NCBI RefSeq assembly: GCF_037440165.1
Contig: NZ_JBBIUQ010000005.1
Location: 96,363 to 160,362 of the forward strand
DNA from: Ignavibacterium sp037440165
Lineage (GTDB): Bacteria > Bacteroidota > Ignavibacteria > Ignavibacteriales > Ignavibacteriaceae
Direction of reading: 5' to 3'
Length of the DNA: 64,000 nt
A model generated the notes under the pieces. That model searched no databases, was not told the DNA's origin, and was given only the letters and a program-made list of their open reading frames with translations. Both the position numbers and the translations under genes were made by a program. Positions within the stretch are counted from its first letter, which is position 1, and every line of letters starts with the position of its first letter. Of the stretch, positions 60,520 to 64,000 are shown piece after piece.

Positions 60520-61644
60520 TTAGTTTTTACTAATACTCACTGAATTAAAAATATTTATTATTTCTCTTACTGATTTTTCAAGATTAAAATTTTTAGCTCT
60601 GTTTAGCCCTGCTTCACTGTATCTTAACCAATAATTTTTATCATCAAATAATCTGTTAATCTCGTTAAAAATTTTTTGATAGTCATTTGGCTCGCATAAA
60701 ATTCCCCCATTAGCTATAATTTCTTTTAATGAAGTATTCGATGATGCGATTACAGGCAAGCCGCATTGCATAGCTTCTAATGGCGGATAGCCAAAACCTT
60801 CATATAGTGATGGGAATAAAAATACATCGGATATGTTATAAAGTTTTAACAGCATATCATCATCTACATTTACGAAATGCTTTATATTTTTTCTTGTTTC
60901 TATCTCACTAATAAAACGCTTACCACCGTAACCAATTTTACCAACCAGTACAAAACTTACATCATTTCTGTAATTATCAAACATTTCAGCAATTTTAATA
61001 ATTGCTCCGATGTTTTTTCGGTTTTCGATCATCCCAACATAAAAAACAATTTTTTCTTTTAATTCAAATTCATTTTTAATCTTTAGTTTTTCTTCATCAC
61101 TTAAGAAAATTCGTTTAAATTTATCATTGGCAGATTGAAGCACCACTTTAATTTTATCCGGTTCAATTTTATAATTTTTCAGAATATCTGATTTCGAAAA
61201 TTCTGAAACGGTAATAATCAAATCACTTACTCTCACTGAAAAGAAAGCAAACAACTGCAAGTATCTCCTATAAATAAATGGCAAAAAAGATTTATCTGCC
61301 TTGTAAATCACATCGTGAACTACTGAAATATATCTGCAATTTTTAACCTTTACTAAAGGCACAACCTGATTCACTGAAAATAAAGTCTCTATTTTGTGTT
61401 TCTTCAGATAAAAAGGGAGAATAAGATTACTCCAAATCGGAGAAAAAATTTTCTGTGAAATTATTGGTTTAATTGTTGGAATATTCTTGTAAAAATCATT
61501 TTTGAGATTCAATTTATCGTAGGAAATAAGATAATATTCACTCTTTTTATCATAAATCGGAAATTTTTCTAATAAAATAATTAATGATCTTCCTATACCT
61601 GTGATTTTGCGTTCTAAAAGACGAGCATCAATTCCAATTCTCAT
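60520..61644 (-). CDS. Family 4-type glycosyltransferase (GT-B)
   Basis: 374 residues. N-terminal IGIDARLLERKITGIGRSL and a C-terminal half with VGMIENRKNIGAIIKIAE near 201 and PSLYEGFGYPPLEAMQCGLPVIASSNTSLKEI near 284, with the EX7E-type EGFGYPPLE of GT4 enzymes. Transfers a sugar from a nucleotide donor to the growing lipid-linked glycan; specificity unknown. ATG start, 7 nt from the downstream GT2 gene. Confidence 0.9.
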   Translation of the reverse strand: MRIGIDARLLERKITGIGRSLIILLEKFPIYDKKSEYYLISYDKLNLKNDFYKNIPTIKPIISQKIFSPIWSNLILPFYLKKHKIETLFSVNQVVPLVKVKNCRYISVVHDVIYKADKSFLPFIYRRYLQLFAFFSVRVSDLIITVSEFSKSDILKNYKIEPDKIKVVLQSANDKFKRIFLSDEEKLKIKNEFELKEKIVFYVGMIENRKNIGAIIKIAEMFDNYRNDVSFVLVGKIGYGGKRFISEIETRKNIKHFVNVDDDMLLKLYNISDVFLFPSLYEGFGYPPLEAMQCGLPVIASSNTSLKEIIANGGILCEPNDYQKIFNEINRLFDDKNYWLRYSEAGLNRAKNFNLEKSVREIINIFNSVSISKN

Positions 61645-61709
61645 TAAATTTTATTCAGTAGTTAATTATTAAATTATTTTGGATTGGAAATATAAAGAAA
61701 TGACGATAC

Positions 61710-62681
61710 TTAATTTATATCGATATTGTTCTTCATCCTGTTTACTATCAGATATATAAAACTTTTTATTTTTTGTAAAGATTTATCTCTATTAACTGGT
61801 AGAAGTAAAGTCCAAATCATTAATTGAGAAATTATTTGCAAATAGAGCATTGAAATCATCAAATGTTTAGATAGAAATTTATAATGCTTATTCAGGAAAA
61901 TATACTTACTTGCATAGGTTCTTATTGTGTAAAGGAAATAATTTTTTTTCCCTGAAACACTTCCGATGTGATGAAGTTTAAGTTTATGAAAATAAGCAAT
62001 TTTGTAACCATGAGATTTAACTCTTTTGCATAAATCTACCTCTTCAGAGAACATAAAATAATCTTTATCAAATCCTTTCACCTGTTCGAAGATTTCTCTT
62101 TTAATAAATATCGCTGCTCCAAGAATCCAATCAGTGAAAATGACAGATTTGGTACTAATTTTAGTTAACACATACATTAAGAAGCCTTCGGAAAAAACAC
62201 CTATTCCAAAGAGATGCAACAATTCAAAAATTGGATTGGGAAAATATCCAGCCGAGAAATCAAAAAATGGTTTTCTGACCTGTTGTTTGGGGGCAATGAT
62301 TCCGATTTTGTTATCTTCCTGCAATAATTTGAATACAGGAGTAAAAATATCTTCTGTGATCAGAGTGTCTGGATTCAAAAAAAGCAAATATTGTCCTTTG
62401 GAGTTTTTCGCTCCCAAGTTGCAGCCTTTACCAAAACCAAGATTTTTTTCAGAGTAGATGAATTTTACTGACGCATTATCATATTTAGATTCTAATTGAC
62501 TTAGAGATTTGTTTGGTGAAGCATTATCAACTATTATGATCTCAAATGAAAGAAAGTTATTTGAATGATTAATCACAGTTCTGAATAAACTTGACAGACA
62601 ATCATCAATTTCTTTTTCAAGATTATAATTCACAATAATTATTGATAGCAAAACTACATTTCCATTCTGATTGATTTCCAT
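61710..62681 (-). CDS. GT2 glycosyltransferase with membrane C-terminus
   Basis: 323 residues. SIIIVNYNLEKEIDDCLSSLF near residue 14, DNASPNKSLSQLE near 52, GFGKGCNLGAKNSKGQYLLFLNPDTLI near 83 and WILGAAIFIKREIFEQVKGFDKDYFMFSEEVDLCKRVKSHGYKI near 185 are rhamnosyltransferase-type GT2 marks. A C-terminal hydrophobic helix near 275-300 anchors it. Gap of 65 nt to the GT4 gene. Confidence 0.9.
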   Translation of the reverse strand: MEINQNGNVVLLSIIIVNYNLEKEIDDCLSSLFRTVINHSNNFLSFEIIIVDNASPNKSLSQLESKYDNASVKFIYSEKNLGFGKGCNLGAKNSKGQYLLFLNPDTLITEDIFTPVFKLLQEDNKIGIIAPKQQVRKPFFDFSAGYFPNPIFELLHLFGIGVFSEGFLMYVLTKISTKSVIFTDWILGAAIFIKREIFEQVKGFDKDYFMFSEEVDLCKRVKSHGYKIAYFHKLKLHHIGSVSGKKNYFLYTIRTYASKYIFLNKHYKFLSKHLMISMLYLQIISQLMIWTLLLPVNRDKSLQKIKSFIYLIVNRMKNNIDIN

Positions 62682-62692
62682 ATTTCGAGCAG

Positions 62693-64000
62693 TTATCTGA
62701 TAGCTAAATTCTTAAGTTTAATCAAAATGAATTGTTTATCTTCAAAATCCAATAATTTCTTCCAAGAGTAAAGAATGAAAATTAAAATCATGAATACAGT
62801 AGTGATAAACTTAATCGCAAACTGAAAGTTGAGAATTAAAATTGATAATAAAATAATTAAAGGTAAACCAATAAACATTTCAGGTCTTGAACGAAATGAA
62901 ATACTTTTTCCCGAAATTCTTCTCGAGAAATAAAACATTAATCCGGAATCAACAATCATTCTGATCATAAAAACTGCAGCTGCACCTGTCGTTCCATAGA
63001 ATTTAATTACAAACCACATCGCTATTAAATATAGAGGAAGCTCAATAAGCTGAATTTTGGCCGTTACATCGGGCCTGCCAATTCCTTCAATAAATGAAAA
63101 TGGAATATATCCGATACTGTTGAACAAGATTCCAACTGAAAGAAGTTGTAAAATGATAAAACTATTTTGCGCGAACTCATTTCCTAACCAAAGACTTAGC
63201 AATTCAAACGAAAATATTACAACAATTAAAATCACTGGAAGAAGTAAAATGAAAATATACTTCATTGCCTTAACAGAAAGGCGGATTGTACCAGCTGCGT
63301 CTCTCAGATAATTTGCTGCAAAAGTAGGAAATAAAACTGCTGTTAGTGCACTTGGAATAATTAATAATTTAGTTATTACTTCATATGGTGTAGAATAGTA
63401 TGCAACTGCAGCGGACGATACTAGTGAGGCAATTAATATTCGATCAAGATAAACGATTAATGGTACAGTAAAATTTGAAACTGTCATCCAGCTACTAAGC
63501 TTAAAGATTTGTTTTACTACTGTAAAATCAAAAGAGATTTTTTTTCGAATGTCATTATTCAAATTTAAGGACTGAATCAAATAGACAATCCATATTACTA
63601 ATCTGATAAAAACTAGAGAGAGCACAATCCAGAAAAGACTTTGTGTAAAAAAAATTACTATTACAGGAACTAAAAATGATGAAATTCCAAGCGCAACACG
63701 GATTATATTAACAACATCAAATCTTTGATATGCTTCAAAAAATCCTTTCATTCCGGCTGTAGTTGAAACTATTGGAATAGAAAAAATCAGCAGGTAAAAA
63801 GCCAATAAAGTTTCTTCTTGTAACCCCTGAGGAATTTTTAAGTAACTAAAAACTATTTTATCTGATAGAAAGAAGAGAAGAATGGACAAGAAAAAACTAA
63901 ATGTCATCATAAAGAAAATTGAAGTCCAGAAAAAAACCGGGATATCCGAATAAGAATTTGCACCAATTTTCTCTGCAACAATTTTAGTTAATGCTCTGCC
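62693..64000 (-). CDS. Glycan flippase (Wzx-type), 5' end beyond right edge
   Basis: At least 435 residues; the frame is open to 64000 on the minus strand with continuation reading GRALTKIVAEKIGANSYSDI upstream of the ATGs near 63910, so those ATGs are internal and the gene starts outside the window. About ten hydrophobic helices are visible, and the polytopic pattern with GFFEAYQRFDVVNIIRVALG and SFIEGIGRPDVTAKIQ matches polysaccharide flippases. Probably exports the glycan of the cluster. The downstream GT2 gene lies 11 nt away. Confidence 0.88.
   Translation of the reverse strand, partial: GRALTKIVAEKIGANSYSDIPVFFWTSIFFMMTFSFFLSILLFFLSDKIVFSYLKIPQGLQEETLLAFYLLIFSIPIVSTTAGMKGFFEAYQRFDVVNIIRVALGISSFLVPVIVIFFTQSLFWIVLSLVFIRLVIWIVYLIQSLNLNNDIRKKISFDFTVVKQIFKLSSWMTVSNFTVPLIVYLDRILIASLVSSAAVAYYSTPYEVITKLLIIPSALTAVLFPTFAANYLRDAAGTIRLSVKAMKYIFILLLPVILIVVIFSFELLSLWLGNEFAQNSFIILQLLSVGILFNSIGYIPFSFIEGIGRPDVTAKIQLIELPLYLIAMWFVIKFYGTTGAAAVFMIRMIVDSGLMFYFSRRISGKSISFRSRPEMFIGLPLIILLSILILNFQFAIKFITTVFMILIFILYSWKKLLDFEDKQFILIKLKNLAIR

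Noticed and set aside
1..64000. CRISPR arrays, insertion sequences, prophage or defence genes
   Set aside because: No spaced direct repeats, transposase, integrase, nuclease-type or phage structural genes were seen among the translated frames.

Overview
The window is about 64 kb of AT-rich bacterial chromosome, densely coded and mostly on the minus strand. Gene content points to the Bacteroidota/Chlorobi/Ignavibacteriota side of the tree, and I would guess an Ignavibacteriales-type bacterium. The reasons are type IX secretion (T9SS) style C-terminal sorting domains, a PorV/PorQ-like barrel, a GWxTD-domain protein, an F-ATPase operon without beta and epsilon subunits, and bactofilin plus lipid A/heptosyltransferase genes of a Gram-negative envelope. 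This placement is inference from families. There are no CRISPR arrays, insertion sequences or phage genes.

Layout. 1-5.9 kb: the start of efp at the left edge, a membrane TPR protein, tRNA-Arg(CCG), a PHP-domain protein, a small operon of a cytochrome b-like membrane protein plus a TPR protein, then dapF with a small ABM-like protein, and a TM2/DUF2752 pair. 6.1-10.6 kb: tmRNA (ssrA), PduO-type cobalamin adenosyltransferase, YgfZ, a lipoprotein and an M20 peptidase. 10.7-19.9 kb: plus-strand lptF/lptG; minus-strand DUF3467 and TPR genes; then a plus-strand run of adenosine deaminase, unknown, urocanase, a PGDH-like dehydrogenase and an SRPBCC protein. 19.9-24.3 kb: a divergent MqnA-like protein and the classical ffh-rpsP-khpA-rimM-trmD-rplS translation block. 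24.4-29.7 kb: ATP synthase genes (two assembly/membrane genes, then a, c, b, delta, alpha, gamma). 29.7-33.5 kb: bactofilin, M23 endopeptidase, Sua5/TsaC, heptosyltransferase and lipid A-type acyltransferase. 33.6-44.5 kb: a cell-surface block (GWxTD protein, PorV-like, very large secreted protein with calcium-loop-like motifs, TonB-dependent receptor, Asp-box T9SS substrate). 44.7-55.6 kb: housekeeping genes (serA, trx, enoyl-ACP reductase, dnaE, dut, a flippase, nadC, YbgC thioesterase, accA). 55.6-64 kb: an exopolysaccharide/O-antigen type cluster that runs off the right edge inside a second flippase.

Most notable points: (1) the cytochrome b-like gene is cut by a single in-frame TAA, while a well-conserved 59-residue continuation, including four histidines and a last membrane helix, runs on in the same frame and ends in a stop that overlaps the next gene's Shine-Dalgarno; (2) a GT2 glycosyltransferase is fused to a phosphoglycosyltransferase-like module that has lost its catalytic segment, two genes from an intact one; (3) a degenerate copy of the tmRNA 3' segment lies just downstream of ssrA, a possible relic of integration; (4) a divergent MqnA-like protein lies outside a menaquinone operon; (5) the surface gene block is punctuated by unrelated hairpins. 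I found no convincing wholly new defence or mobile system.
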